NCBI GenBank assembly: GCA_003151415.1
Contig: PLXK01000217.1
Location: forward strand, 1-42,034
From: Bacteroidota bacterium
GTDB lineage: Bacteria > Bacteroidota > Bacteroidia > Palsa-965
Length of the DNA stretch: 42,034 bases
Direction: 5' to 3'
The position numbers were made by a program, and so were the translations under genes. Positions within the stretch are counted from its first letter, which is position 1. Each line of letters begins with the position of its first letter. Below the pieces are notes generated by a model. The model saw only the letters and a program-made list of their open reading frames with translations, ran no database searches and was not told the origin of the DNA. This document shows positions 14,625-23,361 of this stretch, piece after piece.

Positions 14625-15169
14625 TCCAATCTTCTTTCTTTCACTTTCTGGGCCGGGTTACCCTGATAAATGCAATAAGCTTCCAGATTTTTGCTGGCAA
14701 CAGAACCTGCAGCAAGTACGGCGTGTGAATTGCAGACGACTCCCGGACAGACGATTGCATGAGCCCCGATCCATACTCCTTCGGCCAGTGTGACAGGCGC
14801 TGTCATGAGATCGAATCCGGTTTTTTTATAATTGTGATTTCCACAAAGCAAAAAGGCGCCTTGAGAAAGACAGGAATTCGAACCGATTTCTATCCGGTCC
14901 AGATTATCGATCCAGACCCTTTCTCCAATCCAGACATAATCTCCGACCTTTAGTTTCCAGGGATATTTAATGTTTACCGATGGTTTAATCACAACACCCT
15001 TTCCGATCTCAGCTCCAAACAGCCGCAAGAGAAACACTTTAAAACGGGAAAAAGGAAAAAAAGAGGCAAAAAAGCAAGCGTTTACGCAAAACCACACCCC
15101 CCGTTTAAAAACGGTTCCACCTGGTTTATACCAGCTGTTCGAATACTTTTCAAGATCGGTTTGAAGCAT
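14621..15169 (-). CDS. WcaF-like left-handed beta-helix acetyltransferase
   Basis: A 182-residue hexapeptide-repeat acyltransferase of the colanic-acid WcaF/maltose O-acetyltransferase type. Imperfect hexapeptides run from about residue 55 (IGKGVVIKPSVNIKYPWKL, VGDYVWIGERVWIDNL) to about 160 (VWIGAHAIVCPGVVCNSHAV). The C-terminal cap AYCIYQGNPAQKVKER is typical. The likely catalytic His is in the CGNHNY segment near residue 113. It probably O-acetylates a sugar of the polymer made by this locus. A perfect TAACTTTG sits 4 nt upstream of its ATG. Its stop overlaps the GT2 start. Confidence 0.85.
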   Translation of the reverse strand: MLQTDLEKYSNSWYKPGGTVFKRGVWFCVNACFFASFFPFSRFKVFLLRLFGAEIGKGVVIKPSVNIKYPWKLKVGDYVWIGERVWIDNLDRIEIGSNSCLSQGAFLLCGNHNYKKTGFDLMTAPVTLAEGVWIGAHAIVCPGVVCNSHAVLAAGSVASKNLEAYCIYQGNPAQKVKERRLE

Positions 15170-15173
15170 AAAG

Positions 15174-15181
15174 CAAAGTTA
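15174..15181 (-). promoter_or_regulatory. Bacteroidota -7 element (TAACTTTG) 4 nt before the WcaF-like start
   Basis: The minus strand reads TAACTTTG, four bases, then the ATG at 15169. A start site 4-5 nt beyond the element coincides with the ATG, so the acetyltransferase/GT2 message may be leaderless. Confidence 0.4.
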
Positions 15182-15459
15182 CTTGTTTTTCTTTCAAAAG
15201 ACAGATACTGTTCCGGATCCTCATGCGGAGTTTTCAGTTTCGAAATTGATTCCGGTGTCAACGAAACGGGATAACCGTCTGTTGCCCGTGAATGCACCAT
15301 TTTAAAACCCCAACCAGAACCGAAGTGCGCGAGACAAGTGGCATTTACAGATTGGTTTGTATCTTTACATCCTACTTAAAAGAAAAGAAGATTTGTGCCT
15401 CACTTCAGAGGTCCTCAATGACACTCTTTTCTTTGTTGATCTCTCAGGCCCTTTGATAA
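15182..15459. other. Divergent intergenic region between WcaF-like and glycosyltransferase genes
   Basis: About 280 bp with no convincing gene. It must hold the promoter of the plus-strand glycosyltransferase at 15460. A TATCTTTA (15359-15366) is one base from TAnnTTTG and is the best candidate. I saw no riboswitch or strong hairpin. Confidence 0.3.
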
Positions 15460-16632
15460 ATGAAAAGAAATGTACTCATTTTTATTGATTGGTATCTTCC
15501 CGGCAATAAAGCCGGAGGGCCTGTAAAATCTATTGTTTCCTTGACCGACCGGTTAAAAGATCAATTCAACTTTTTGATTGTAACCACCGATACTGATTTT
15601 GGAGATGACTCCCCTTATCCCGGGATCCGGTCTGATCAGTGGATCCGAAGTGACGACTCAACCCGGATTTATTATTTTTCGAAAAAAAAACTCAGTTACA
15701 AAGGACTCAAACAGGTGATTTCCGGGCTGGATTATGATGTTGTTTATATCAACAGCTATTTTTCGAAATTCTTTTCCATTTACCCTTTGCTCCTAAAGAA
15801 AACCGGAAAAATCACCAAGCCGGTCATCCTTGCCCCAAGAGGTATGCTGGGCAGCGGGGCGCTGGAATTGAAAAGCGCGAAAAAAAAAGGCTTTATTTTG
15901 ATGTCCAAATTATCGGGACTTCACAATTCTGTCATCTGGCAGGCAACCTCGGATCAGGAACATCAAGAAATCTCAAAAATATACGGTAAAAATGCCGTTA
16001 TAAAAACTGTTCAGAATCTATCCCAAGCCAAACCCGTTGCTCATTCTATAAAAGGCAAAATTTCAGGCGAGCTTCGGCTATTTTTTCTTTCAAGAATATC
16101 ACCGAAAAAAAATCTGAGTTACAGTCTTCGCCTTTTATCAAAGATCCCATCCGAATACAAAGTAATCTATGACATTTTTGGCCCAATGGAAGACCCCGGA
16201 TACTGGGAAGAGTGCTGCACAATAATAAATCACCTGCCACCGAATATCAAAGTGAATTACCGGGGTGAGATCAAAGCAGATCAGGTGCAGGAGCGAATTC
16301 GTTCTTACCATTTTCTGCTGTTGTGTACCTTAAATGAAAACTTCGGGCATGCCATTGTCGAATCCTTTTTATCAGGCTGTCCTGTAATCATCAGCGACCA
16401 GACTCCCTGGAAGGATCTGGAAGCGCATCATGCAGGCTGGGACATCTCATTGGAAAAGGAAGGGGAATTCCTGAAGGTTTTGACAAAGGCTGTTCTGATG
16501 GATGAAAAAGAATATGCCGGTTGGAGCCAGGACGCCATTGCATTTGCCGTCAGAAATTGCATTGGCGAGGAAGTGCAACTGCAAACCATTTCCTTGTTTT
16601 CTGAAGCCTGCCCAATCCGCCTTCCAGGATAA
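15460..16632 (+). CDS. Glycosyltransferase family 4 (GT-B fold)
   Basis: A 390-residue GT-B glycosyltransferase. The N-terminal domain has FIDWYLPGNKAGGPVKSIVS, the Gly-rich acceptor-side loop. The C-terminal domain has LFFLSRISPKKNLSYSLRLL (the usual GR-x-x-x-KG strand replaced by SRISPKKN) and an E-x7-E-like region with NENFGHAIVESFLSGCPVII and SDQTPWKDL. This C-terminal pattern is common in surface-glycan transferases of Bacteroidota. It is read on the plus strand, convergent with asnB (54-bp gap), so it is a separate transcription unit within the locus. The donor and acceptor sugars cannot be told. Confidence 0.88.
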   Translation: MKRNVLIFIDWYLPGNKAGGPVKSIVSLTDRLKDQFNFLIVTTDTDFGDDSPYPGIRSDQWIRSDDSTRIYYFSKKKLSYKGLKQVISGLDYDVVYINSYFSKFFSIYPLLLKKTGKITKPVILAPRGMLGSGALELKSAKKKGFILMSKLSGLHNSVIWQATSDQEHQEISKIYGKNAVIKTVQNLSQAKPVAHSIKGKISGELRLFFLSRISPKKNLSYSLRLLSKIPSEYKVIYDIFGPMEDPGYWEECCTIINHLPPNIKVNYRGEIKADQVQERIRSYHFLLLCTLNENFGHAIVESFLSGCPVIISDQTPWKDLEAHHAGWDISLEKEGEFLKVLTKAVLMDEKEYAGWSQDAIAFAVRNCIGEEVQLQTISLFSEACPIRLPG

Positions 16633-16685
16633 AAAGCTATCTTTTTCCGAAACGGGTATCGCCTGGCACACTCCTTCAATTTTTT

Positions 16686-18578
16686 CTAAACGTCAATCTG
16701 ATGTTGATTTAACCAGCTTTCGAGCGTGACAAGATACCAGATGCGTGACCATTTCACCCGCGGATCATCGGCAAGAAAAGCTTTCCATAAATCCATAACC
16801 GGTTCCTTTCTGAATGCCTCCCTGACTGCGAGCGCTTCCATTTGAGACTCGCAAAAGCTTTTCAGCTCATGTTTCAACCAATGCGCCCAGGGCAGAACGA
16901 ATCCCATTTTGGTCCGGTTCACCACTTCAGGAGGAAGCAGATCGCTCATGGCATCTGTCAATAGTTTTTTCGGAGAAACAGGGTATTTGTATTTATCGCT
17001 GACGCCAAGCATATATTCCACCACCGTATGATCCAGAAAAGGAACGCGTACTTCAAGGGCCACGGCCATGCTCATCTGATCAGTATCCCGCAGGAGTATA
17101 TTCTGCATGTACGTTGACGCTTCGGCCAGGCTCACTGCAGAAAGACTCATTCCGGAGGGTAAAGCCGGTATCTTTGAAACAATCTCCTGTACAGCATTTG
17201 CATACAATTGAGTTCCGTTTAACATTTTTATTATTCCCTTATCCATAATCACCTGTCTGGATACGGGATAAATATGCCGGAGATCGATGCGGCTCAATTT
17301 GAGTATTTCGGCTATTTTTTCGGAAGACACCCCTGGCTTAAACTGATTCAATATTTTTCCGGCTCCGCTCCTGGCAAAGTAAGGGAAGGCCGTAATCCAT
17401 TTTTTCTTTTCAAGAGAAAGGGAGCGTTTGAAGATATCATATCCCGCAAAAAGTTCATCTCCGCCGAGTCCGGAAAGCGCCATTGTAATTCCGGCATTTT
17501 TTGTTGCCTTCGAAACAACATAGGTGTTTGCACCATCGCCGCTGGGGTGATCCATTGCATTCAGGGCTTCAGGCAACTGGCTCAGAAAATCGGCAACATT
17601 CAATTTGATTTCATGATGCTCGGTATTGAATTTCCGGGCAACGATTTTCGCATAACGTGCTTCATTGAACTCCTGCTCATCAAAAGTTACCGTGAAGGTT
17701 TTCACCTTTCCTGCCGCCACTTTGCTCATCAGCCCGACAATGATACTTGAATCTATTCCACCCGAAAGAAAAGCCCCAAACGGGACATCCGAAACGAGCC
17801 GGCGTTCTACGGAACGAAGAAGCAACTCATGAACATCCAAGCAGACAGATTCATACGGTTTTTCATTTTTCACCGTTGCAAAACTGTTCATATTCCAATA
17901 TTCGTCCACAACGATTGCTCCATCAGAAATGGTCGCGCTGTGTCCGGGCATGAGCATTCCAATTCCTTTGATGATTGTGCGGGGAGCGTGAACGGTTTGA
18001 TACCTCAGATAGTCCACCAAAGCGGCTGGGTCGGCTTTGCGGGGAACCAGGCCGGTGGCAAGAATAGGCCTGATTTCTGAAGAAAATATAAAAAGCTTGT
18101 TCTGAACGAAATAGTAAAGGGGCTTAATACCAATACGGTCGCGGGCAACAAAAAGCGATTTGGTGTCCAGATCCCAAATGGCAAAGGCAAACATTCCGTT
18201 AAAATGCTTCACGCAATCTTTGCCCCACCTGAGAAACGAAGCAAGAATAACTTCTGTATCTGTATTTGTTACGAATGGATAAGCTGTTTCGGAGGAACCC
18301 AGGGTGATGCGCTTCAGTTCAAATTTCAGCTCACGGTAATTGTACAGTTCGCCGTTATACACAATGCAATACCTTTTGTCTGAAGAAAAGAAAGGCTGAT
18401 GTCCGGATGCAGAAAGATCTATAATGGACAAACGCCTGTGGCCAAGAGCAACTTCTTCATCGACATATACACCTTCATCGTCAGGACCCCGGTGGGCCAG
18501 GATTCCGTTCATGATGCGGACAAGCTCGTCCGCCTTTCGCATGTTATCTAAACCATAAATACCGTTAATGCCACACAT
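16686..18578 (-). CDS. asnB: Asparagine synthase (glutamine-hydrolysing) family amidotransferase
   Basis: A full-length 630-residue class II amidotransferase. Met-Cys2-Gly (MCGINGIYG) supplies the N-terminal nucleophile after Met removal. The glutaminase domain shows LAHRGPDDEGVYVDEEVALG and FNGMFAFAIWD. The synthetase domain has the PP-loop FLSGGIDSSIIVGLM (about residues 265-279), ALSGLGGDELFAGY and VRVPFLDHTVVEYML. Members convert Asp to Asn with Gln and ATP. Copies inside polysaccharide loci, as here, are often thought to amidate a sugar acid instead. It starts 36 nt after the upstream glycosyltransferase gene and is probably the last gene of that operon. Confidence 0.93.
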   Translation of the reverse strand: MCGINGIYGLDNMRKADELVRIMNGILAHRGPDDEGVYVDEEVALGHRRLSIIDLSASGHQPFFSSDKRYCIVYNGELYNYRELKFELKRITLGSSETAYPFVTNTDTEVILASFLRWGKDCVKHFNGMFAFAIWDLDTKSLFVARDRIGIKPLYYFVQNKLFIFSSEIRPILATGLVPRKADPAALVDYLRYQTVHAPRTIIKGIGMLMPGHSATISDGAIVVDEYWNMNSFATVKNEKPYESVCLDVHELLLRSVERRLVSDVPFGAFLSGGIDSSIIVGLMSKVAAGKVKTFTVTFDEQEFNEARYAKIVARKFNTEHHEIKLNVADFLSQLPEALNAMDHPSGDGANTYVVSKATKNAGITMALSGLGGDELFAGYDIFKRSLSLEKKKWITAFPYFARSGAGKILNQFKPGVSSEKIAEILKLSRIDLRHIYPVSRQVIMDKGIIKMLNGTQLYANAVQEIVSKIPALPSGMSLSAVSLAEASTYMQNILLRDTDQMSMAVALEVRVPFLDHTVVEYMLGVSDKYKYPVSPKKLLTDAMSDLLPPEVVNRTKMGFVLPWAHWLKHELKSFCESQMEALAVREAFRKEPVMDLWKAFLADDPRVKWSRIWYLVTLESWLNQHQIDV

Positions 18579-18614
18579 AGATCTGTTTTTAAACCGAACA
18601 AACGGGGTTGGGGC

Positions 18615-19679
18615 CTATTGCCTTTTCAAACCGGCCATTGAAAGTGCCGTCAATGCCCAGGATTCAGGATTGATCCGGGTCCCGAGCAAATGGCTTTGCC
18701 GGGCCATTTCAATCAACTTCTCGTCTGACAGGCCCATGATTCTTTTCATGGATCTTTTCAAATCCTGAACATTACCCGATTTGAAGCCGTATCCATTCGA
18801 TTCCTCCTTTAAGAAGGCATCGGCCGCACCCACTTCGTCGCTGCAAATCAACGGAAAACCCGCCGTGGCGAATTCCTGCACGGCAACTCCCCAGGGTTCA
18901 AAATGGCTTGGAAGAATGAAAACACCGGTTTGTTGAATAATGTCTTCCATCTGATCGGGCTGCACAAAACCAAAATGCCGGATTCCGGGATACTCAACCG
19001 GAACAAGATCCCCTGTACCCAAACACCACAATTCCCACTTGCATTCTCCTTGCAGGTAAAGTTCTGTAAATGCCTTCCACAGATCAAGGATCCCTTTGAA
19101 TTCATAATAGCGGCCAACGAAAACAAATCTCCGGGGAAAATGTTTTTCTTTCAGGTGCCGGGATTGATCATAAAACGAACTGTACAATTTGCTGTCGCAC
19201 GAATAAAATCCGGGATAGATTTCTCCGTCCTTGAAACCCAGTCTTTCAGCAAATTCAATTTGGCGTTCTCCGGGCACCCAAACCGCGTCAAAATGACCTA
19301 TTATTGCATACTTTGCAACAAGACAAGCCATTCGCTGGCGTATCGAGCCGGTCCATTGGTTATCAAATACCAGAACCTGAGTTGCCTGCTTCCGGTAGTT
19401 GCGGGAAACAGCCAAATAGTCTTTGTCCACCCAACCGCTGACAACAATCAATGCAGGTTTGATTTTCAGAACCAGTTCCATAAGCAATTGACGATTAAAC
19501 TTTCCGCGTTCGTAATACCTGACAGAAGTTTCGTTCTCAAAGACAAAAGGAGCCTCATTGTTCACCGGTTTGCGAACAACATGAACCTCAGCTCCGGCCG
19601 AGACCAGTGCGTTCAGGCAAGCGATGGAATACCCCGCCAGCTCCGAATATAAAAAAAGGATTTTGGGGTTTTCAGACAT
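18615..19679 (-). CDS. Glycosyltransferase family 4
   Basis: A 354-residue GT-B transferase. It begins PKILFLYSELAGYSIACLNA. The donor-binding half has RRFVFVGRYYEFKGILDLWK (the GR-x-x-x-KG strand) and HFEPWGVAVQEFATAGFPLI followed by CSDEVGAADAF, the E-x7-E-type nucleotide-sugar site. The EPWG variant is frequent in O-antigen and exopolysaccharide transferases. Its start overlaps the 3' end of the Wzy-like gene by 8 bp, and asnB follows after 36 bp, so these genes form one operon. The sugar specificity is unknown. Confidence 0.88.
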   Translation of the reverse strand: MSENPKILFLYSELAGYSIACLNALVSAGAEVHVVRKPVNNEAPFVFENETSVRYYERGKFNRQLLMELVLKIKPALIVVSGWVDKDYLAVSRNYRKQATQVLVFDNQWTGSIRQRMACLVAKYAIIGHFDAVWVPGERQIEFAERLGFKDGEIYPGFYSCDSKLYSSFYDQSRHLKEKHFPRRFVFVGRYYEFKGILDLWKAFTELYLQGECKWELWCLGTGDLVPVEYPGIRHFGFVQPDQMEDIIQQTGVFILPSHFEPWGVAVQEFATAGFPLICSDEVGAADAFLKEESNGYGFKSGNVQDLKRSMKRIMGLSDEKLIEMARQSHLLGTRINPESWALTALSMAGLKRQ

Positions 19680-20982
19680 TTGCTAATTCATTGCCTACTG
19701 GCGGCGGAGTAGGGATTTGATCCAAAGTATCAAGTTCTCTGAGGTAATTCTGTCTGTTGTAATAATATATCCAGACCAGAAGCGGGAATCCGTTTAGAAA
19801 ATAGTGGCCTTGCCTTAAAAGATTCAGGAGGATCAGCGTCAGAGTGGCGTTGGAAATGATCCAATAGGAACTATTTACGGGAATGGCGGTGTTCCTTTTC
19901 ACGAAGCCCTTGACAATAAGAAGGAAAAAAAGGCCCACACCAATAACGCCGGTTTCCGAGAGAAGGCGGTTAAACATGGAATTGGCATCCATTCCGTTTC
20001 CATCGATTCCCGCAATTTTAATGTCTTTTGTCAGAGAGTATTTTTTAAATGCAATCGGGTGAGAACCCAGTCCGGTACCCAGGGGGTAATTTTCAAAATT
20101 TTTCAACGCAACCTGGAAATTATTATACAAGATCAGTGAGGAGCCATGGGTTTTTCCGATTTTGAATTTTCCTGTAGTCGCCAATTCAACACCGCTGTCG
20201 TATCGATCCTTGAATTCGGGGACATTCTGATACAATTGGTAAAACAAAAGAACAAAAAGAGGCAGAAAGACCACCAGGTAGCGGATAAAACCGTAATTCA
20301 TAAAAATCAGAAGAAGAATAACAAACAAACCCATGTACCCCACACCCGAATAGGAAAGCAGATAAGCGATAATGATGATCAGGCCTTCGAATTTGGTAAA
20401 AAAGTAATTCTCCTTGGTCAGAAAATTATGGATAGCAACAAAAACGGCCGCGGAAATGGAGGTAGCGAAAAAAGTGGGTTCGGGAAACACCGAATTTATA
20501 CGGATACCAAAATTACCTCCGCGAACGATACCCCACAAATTCAGCAGCCAGCCATAATCATAAAGTACCGGAACCTTAATGAGAAAACCGATAAACTGTA
20601 TAATTCCAATCACACTCACAATATAGCAGCCCTTCAAATACAAATCAAAGAGTTTTTTTACATTAAACTCGGCTTCGGCAACAACCAGATAATAGAAAAT
20701 GTAAGAGAACATGACTCCGAAGATGATTTTAAAAAATAAAGCCGGAGTGTTGTTTCCGTTGGCAATCTGAACAATTCCGTTGATGAATAAAAATGCAAAC
20801 AAGGCCATGACCATTGAAATGGGCTTAATGCCATGCTTATTAAACAGGGGGGGAAGAAACAAAATCATGACCACATAGCTGAGGTAGAACTCAAAAGGCT
20901 CGCGAAACAGCTCAATCGAGTTTACAAAGACGGTGAAGAATACCAGGAAAATTTTCAGCTTGCTGTGCTTTCCTTCAAACAT
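19672..20982 (-). CDS. O-antigen polymerase/ligase-like membrane protein (Wzy/WaaL type)
   Basis: A 436-residue polytopic inner-membrane protein with about 10-12 hydrophobic segments. A large periplasmic loop in the second half holds NYPLGTGLGSHPIAFKKYSL and IDGNGMDANSMFNRLLSETG. The motif G-x-G-x-x-S/H...N-x-x-x-x-x-l-x-E-x-G is the Wzy_C (O-antigen ligase/polymerase) signature. The enzyme would polymerise or ligate lipid-linked repeat units on the periplasmic side. Whether it is polymerase or ligase cannot be decided from sequence. It overlaps both neighbours by 8 bp, showing a tight operon. Confidence 0.8.
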   Translation of the reverse strand: MFEGKHSKLKIFLVFFTVFVNSIELFREPFEFYLSYVVMILFLPPLFNKHGIKPISMVMALFAFLFINGIVQIANGNNTPALFFKIIFGVMFSYIFYYLVVAEAEFNVKKLFDLYLKGCYIVSVIGIIQFIGFLIKVPVLYDYGWLLNLWGIVRGGNFGIRINSVFPEPTFFATSISAAVFVAIHNFLTKENYFFTKFEGLIIIIAYLLSYSGVGYMGLFVILLLIFMNYGFIRYLVVFLPLFVLLFYQLYQNVPEFKDRYDSGVELATTGKFKIGKTHGSSLILYNNFQVALKNFENYPLGTGLGSHPIAFKKYSLTKDIKIAGIDGNGMDANSMFNRLLSETGVIGVGLFFLLIVKGFVKRNTAIPVNSSYWIISNATLTLILLNLLRQGHYFLNGFPLLVWIYYYNRQNYLRELDTLDQIPTPPPVGNELANV

Positions 20983-22072
20983 TTCCTGGCTTTTCGGTTA
21001 GCGGTTTTCCTGCCAATGACCCGTCCATTCTGAAATAATTTTCGAGCAGGGGCCGGGCTTCAATGGCCGTAAAATAGACAATCAGTGGCATGATCATGTA
21101 AAAACACCGTCCACCGTTATTTCCCAGATAGGCCAGAAAATTGATAATGTTTTCCTGAAAAAACAAAAGGACCACGAGCAGCAAATTGATTTTATTGATT
21201 TTCTGTTTTGTGCTGAACTTGTAAAGAAGAAGGCCTAGGTAAATGAAAACGAGGTTTTGAGAAAGAATTGTCTGGCGGATAAAGGCTGGCCAGTCGTGTA
21301 TCGTGTAATTGAACATCCGGCCGAAATAAGATCCCACTTCCACCTGACCTTCAAAGGTTTCGTGATCGGCAGAGGGAGGAGTCATGAAAAGCGTCTTTCT
21401 CAAAATAAAATAAAAGCCGAAACACAACACCGATACGGCAAGAACCCGGATGTGGTATTTTTTATTTTCCTTTTCCGACAAAATATGGATGACTGACATC
21501 AGGCCCAAAACCAGAAGAATGTATTCCCTCTGGATGACAGCAAGCAAAAGCACAATGAAAATGTAAGGGCTTTTTTGAAAATAAAAATAGAATGTCAGCG
21601 CAAAAAGCAGGGAAGAGAATGCATCGGTCAGTCCTGTCAGGTTGTAAAAACAGGTTCCGAATCCCAACAAATATATTATACCGCCCAATAAGGCGACAAT
21701 GCGATTCATTAACAATTTTTCTATTGTCTTAAAAATCACAAAACAGGTAAGGACGGTGCTGATATAGTTGATAAAGACGGCATGAAAATAAACTTTCGGA
21801 TCATACCCTATTTTAGAAAATATAATGTTGGCATCGTAGGAAATGTTGAGCTTGCCAAACAAATAAACCAGGTAAGGGCTGATAATCCGGGTATTGAAGG
21901 GTGCGTCGACCGATGCATAATCCCAATTCTTATATAATTTATAGTATTGGTAATAATCGTTTGTCCCCATTTCGGGAGTGCCGAATTTGTAACAAAAATA
22001 AAACAAAGGGTAGCTGATGAGAAGAAAAAAGGCGAATAATAAAACATTGTTTTTAGGAGAAGGTATAACCAT
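20975..22072 (-). CDS. Polytopic membrane protein of the polysaccharide locus, function unknown
   Basis: A 365-residue protein. The ATG at 22072 is chosen because a promoter (TTG-N17-TAACTTTG, 22117-22144) lies between it and the more distal in-frame start at 22147. About ten membrane segments alternate with short loops. The first periplasmic-type loop carries GTNDYYQYYKLYKNWDY and FNTRIISPYLVYLFG. An acidic or aromatic loop after the first membrane helix and an R-I-I-S-P segment are seen in membrane glycosyltransferases and EpsG-like proteins, but I cannot assign a family. It may be a membrane glycosyltransferase or a second polymerase-type protein. It overlaps the Wzy-like gene by 8 bp. Confidence 0.65.
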   Translation of the reverse strand: MVIPSPKNNVLLFAFFLLISYPLFYFCYKFGTPEMGTNDYYQYYKLYKNWDYASVDAPFNTRIISPYLVYLFGKLNISYDANIIFSKIGYDPKVYFHAVFINYISTVLTCFVIFKTIEKLLMNRIVALLGGIIYLLGFGTCFYNLTGLTDAFSSLLFALTFYFYFQKSPYIFIVLLLAVIQREYILLVLGLMSVIHILSEKENKKYHIRVLAVSVLCFGFYFILRKTLFMTPPSADHETFEGQVEVGSYFGRMFNYTIHDWPAFIRQTILSQNLVFIYLGLLLYKFSTKQKINKINLLLVVLLFFQENIINFLAYLGNNGGRCFYMIMPLIVYFTAIEARPLLENYFRMDGSLAGKPLTEKPGNV

Positions 22073-22116
22073 GATTGAGTGGTGTATATAAATAGAACTT
22101 CGGGATTGCCTTAAAA

Positions 22117-22144
22117 CAAAGTTAAATATTTTTTTGTACTGCAA
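22117..22144 (-). promoter_or_regulatory. Bacteroidota promoter TTG-N17-TAACTTTG for the Wzy/GT4/asnB operon
   Basis: The minus strand has TTG (22144-22142), 17 nt, then a perfect TAACTTTG (22124-22117), followed by a leader of about 40 nt to the ATG at 22072. Both boxes and their spacing fit the phylum consensus. It fixes the start of the membrane protein gene and would drive the four genes down to asnB. Confidence 0.6.
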
Positions 22145-22221
22145 CAATTAAACGAATGGCCAGGAGCCTTGCTATTTACATAACTCAACACGATTTCCGG
22201 AATTCCGGATGGCCACTGACA

Positions 22222-23349
22222 TCATTTTGAAATATACGAAATAAGCCGTTGCATGAGGCCGGTCCAAAGGAAACGGTCGGCCACTTGTTGTAACGAACTG
22301 GCTTTCATTTTTTCAAGCTTACCGGCAGGCATTTCAATGGCTGAAACAATGGCCTGTTCCAATGCTTTTTCCGATTGAACCGCAATGAGCCATCCGTTGT
22401 CATCCGAAACCATGTCGGCAACGGCACCCACATCCGTGGCAATAACAGCCAGGCCACTGGCCATAGCTTCCATAATCACATTGGGCATCCCTTCGGAATG
22501 ACTGGGGCAAACAAGCACATCACACCCTTGCAAAATCCTCCGCATTTCCGGAGCATCCATAACCGGTCCCAGATAGCGGATTCCAGGCCTATTCATCTGT
22601 TTAGAGGGTGGTATGGGTCCTACAAAAGTAAACTCGAAACGGTGATTCTTTAAGCGTGAGAGCACCCTGTTCAATTCTTCGATTCCTTTTCTTCGCTCAT
22701 AGCGGCCCACAAAAACAAATTTCCGGATTCCCGATGCAGGCTGAATGGAAGAGGCAAGCCATTCTGGTTCAATACCGGTTGGAAGCTCCCTGATCTTGCT
22801 TTTAGCCACGCCGATATTTTGGATCAGTTCAGTGATTTTACCTCCATACGAATAGACATGGTCAACTTGTTCCAGATTGAATTTAACAGGCGGGCGGAGC
22901 AATATTTGTTCCAGTTTTGAGCGCCAGCCGGTAGAAATCTGAAACATCTCGTAACCATGAAAGTTGACTCCAACAGGCGGAAAAATTTTCCCTTTTCGTT
23001 TTTCATCCAGCAATTTCCAGGCAGAAAAACCTTTTGCGTAAATGTAATCCACCTTCCCGTTTTTAAGGAAGGCATTATAGATTCCAGAAGAATATTCAAA
23101 CGATTCCCGAAGATAATGTCCGGGAAATTTATCCAGGGAAGGAAACGGGATGACAAACGAACGGATTTTCTGTTTTTCCTGCTCTGAGAACAATTCAAGC
23201 TTGGAAATGTCCTTATCGGAGGCATTGAAATGGTACAAATCAACCTCCACTCCCGCCCTGGCCAGATAACGGGCAAGGTAAAAGGAATGCTTTTGCATAC
23301 CGCCCATGACATAAGGGAAAATACCATCTGTAAAGAGGGCCACTTTCAT
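22222..23349 (-). CDS. Glycosyltransferase family 4
   Basis: A 375-residue GT-B glycosyltransferase. The N-terminus MKVALFTDGIFPYVMGGMQK holds the typical G-G loop for the acceptor side. RKFVFVGRYERRKGIEELNR is the donor-domain GR-x-x-x-KG strand. HSEGMPNVIMEAMASGLAVI followed by ATDVGAVADM is a textbook E-x7-E site. It is the last gene of the kinase-SIS-nucleotidyltransferase-GT4 series, 12 nt after the nucleotidyltransferase, so it may transfer the sugar that trio activates. That link is inferred from position only. Confidence 0.9.
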   Translation of the reverse strand: MKVALFTDGIFPYVMGGMQKHSFYLARYLARAGVEVDLYHFNASDKDISKLELFSEQEKQKIRSFVIPFPSLDKFPGHYLRESFEYSSGIYNAFLKNGKVDYIYAKGFSAWKLLDEKRKGKIFPPVGVNFHGYEMFQISTGWRSKLEQILLRPPVKFNLEQVDHVYSYGGKITELIQNIGVAKSKIRELPTGIEPEWLASSIQPASGIRKFVFVGRYERRKGIEELNRVLSRLKNHRFEFTFVGPIPPSKQMNRPGIRYLGPVMDAPEMRRILQGCDVLVCPSHSEGMPNVIMEAMASGLAVIATDVGAVADMVSDDNGWLIAVQSEKALEQAIVSAIEMPAGKLEKMKASSLQQVADRFLWTGLMQRLISYISK

Positions 23350-23361
23350 ACGGAATGTTTT

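Noticed and set aside
18903-19652. 249-codon plus-strand frame opposite the GT4 gene at 18615
   Set aside because: The minus strand encodes a full GT-B transferase with donor-site motifs; the plus frame has none.
20146-20739. 197-codon plus-strand frame opposite the Wzy-like gene
   Set aside because: Its Lys/Asn/Gln-rich, low-complexity product mirrors the hydrophobic codons of a membrane protein on the other strand.
22196-22209. Palindrome TCCGGAATTCCGGA as an operator
   Set aside because: A single 14-bp palindrome 12 nt after a stop codon, with no promoter element beside it; it could be a coincidence or a weak terminator.
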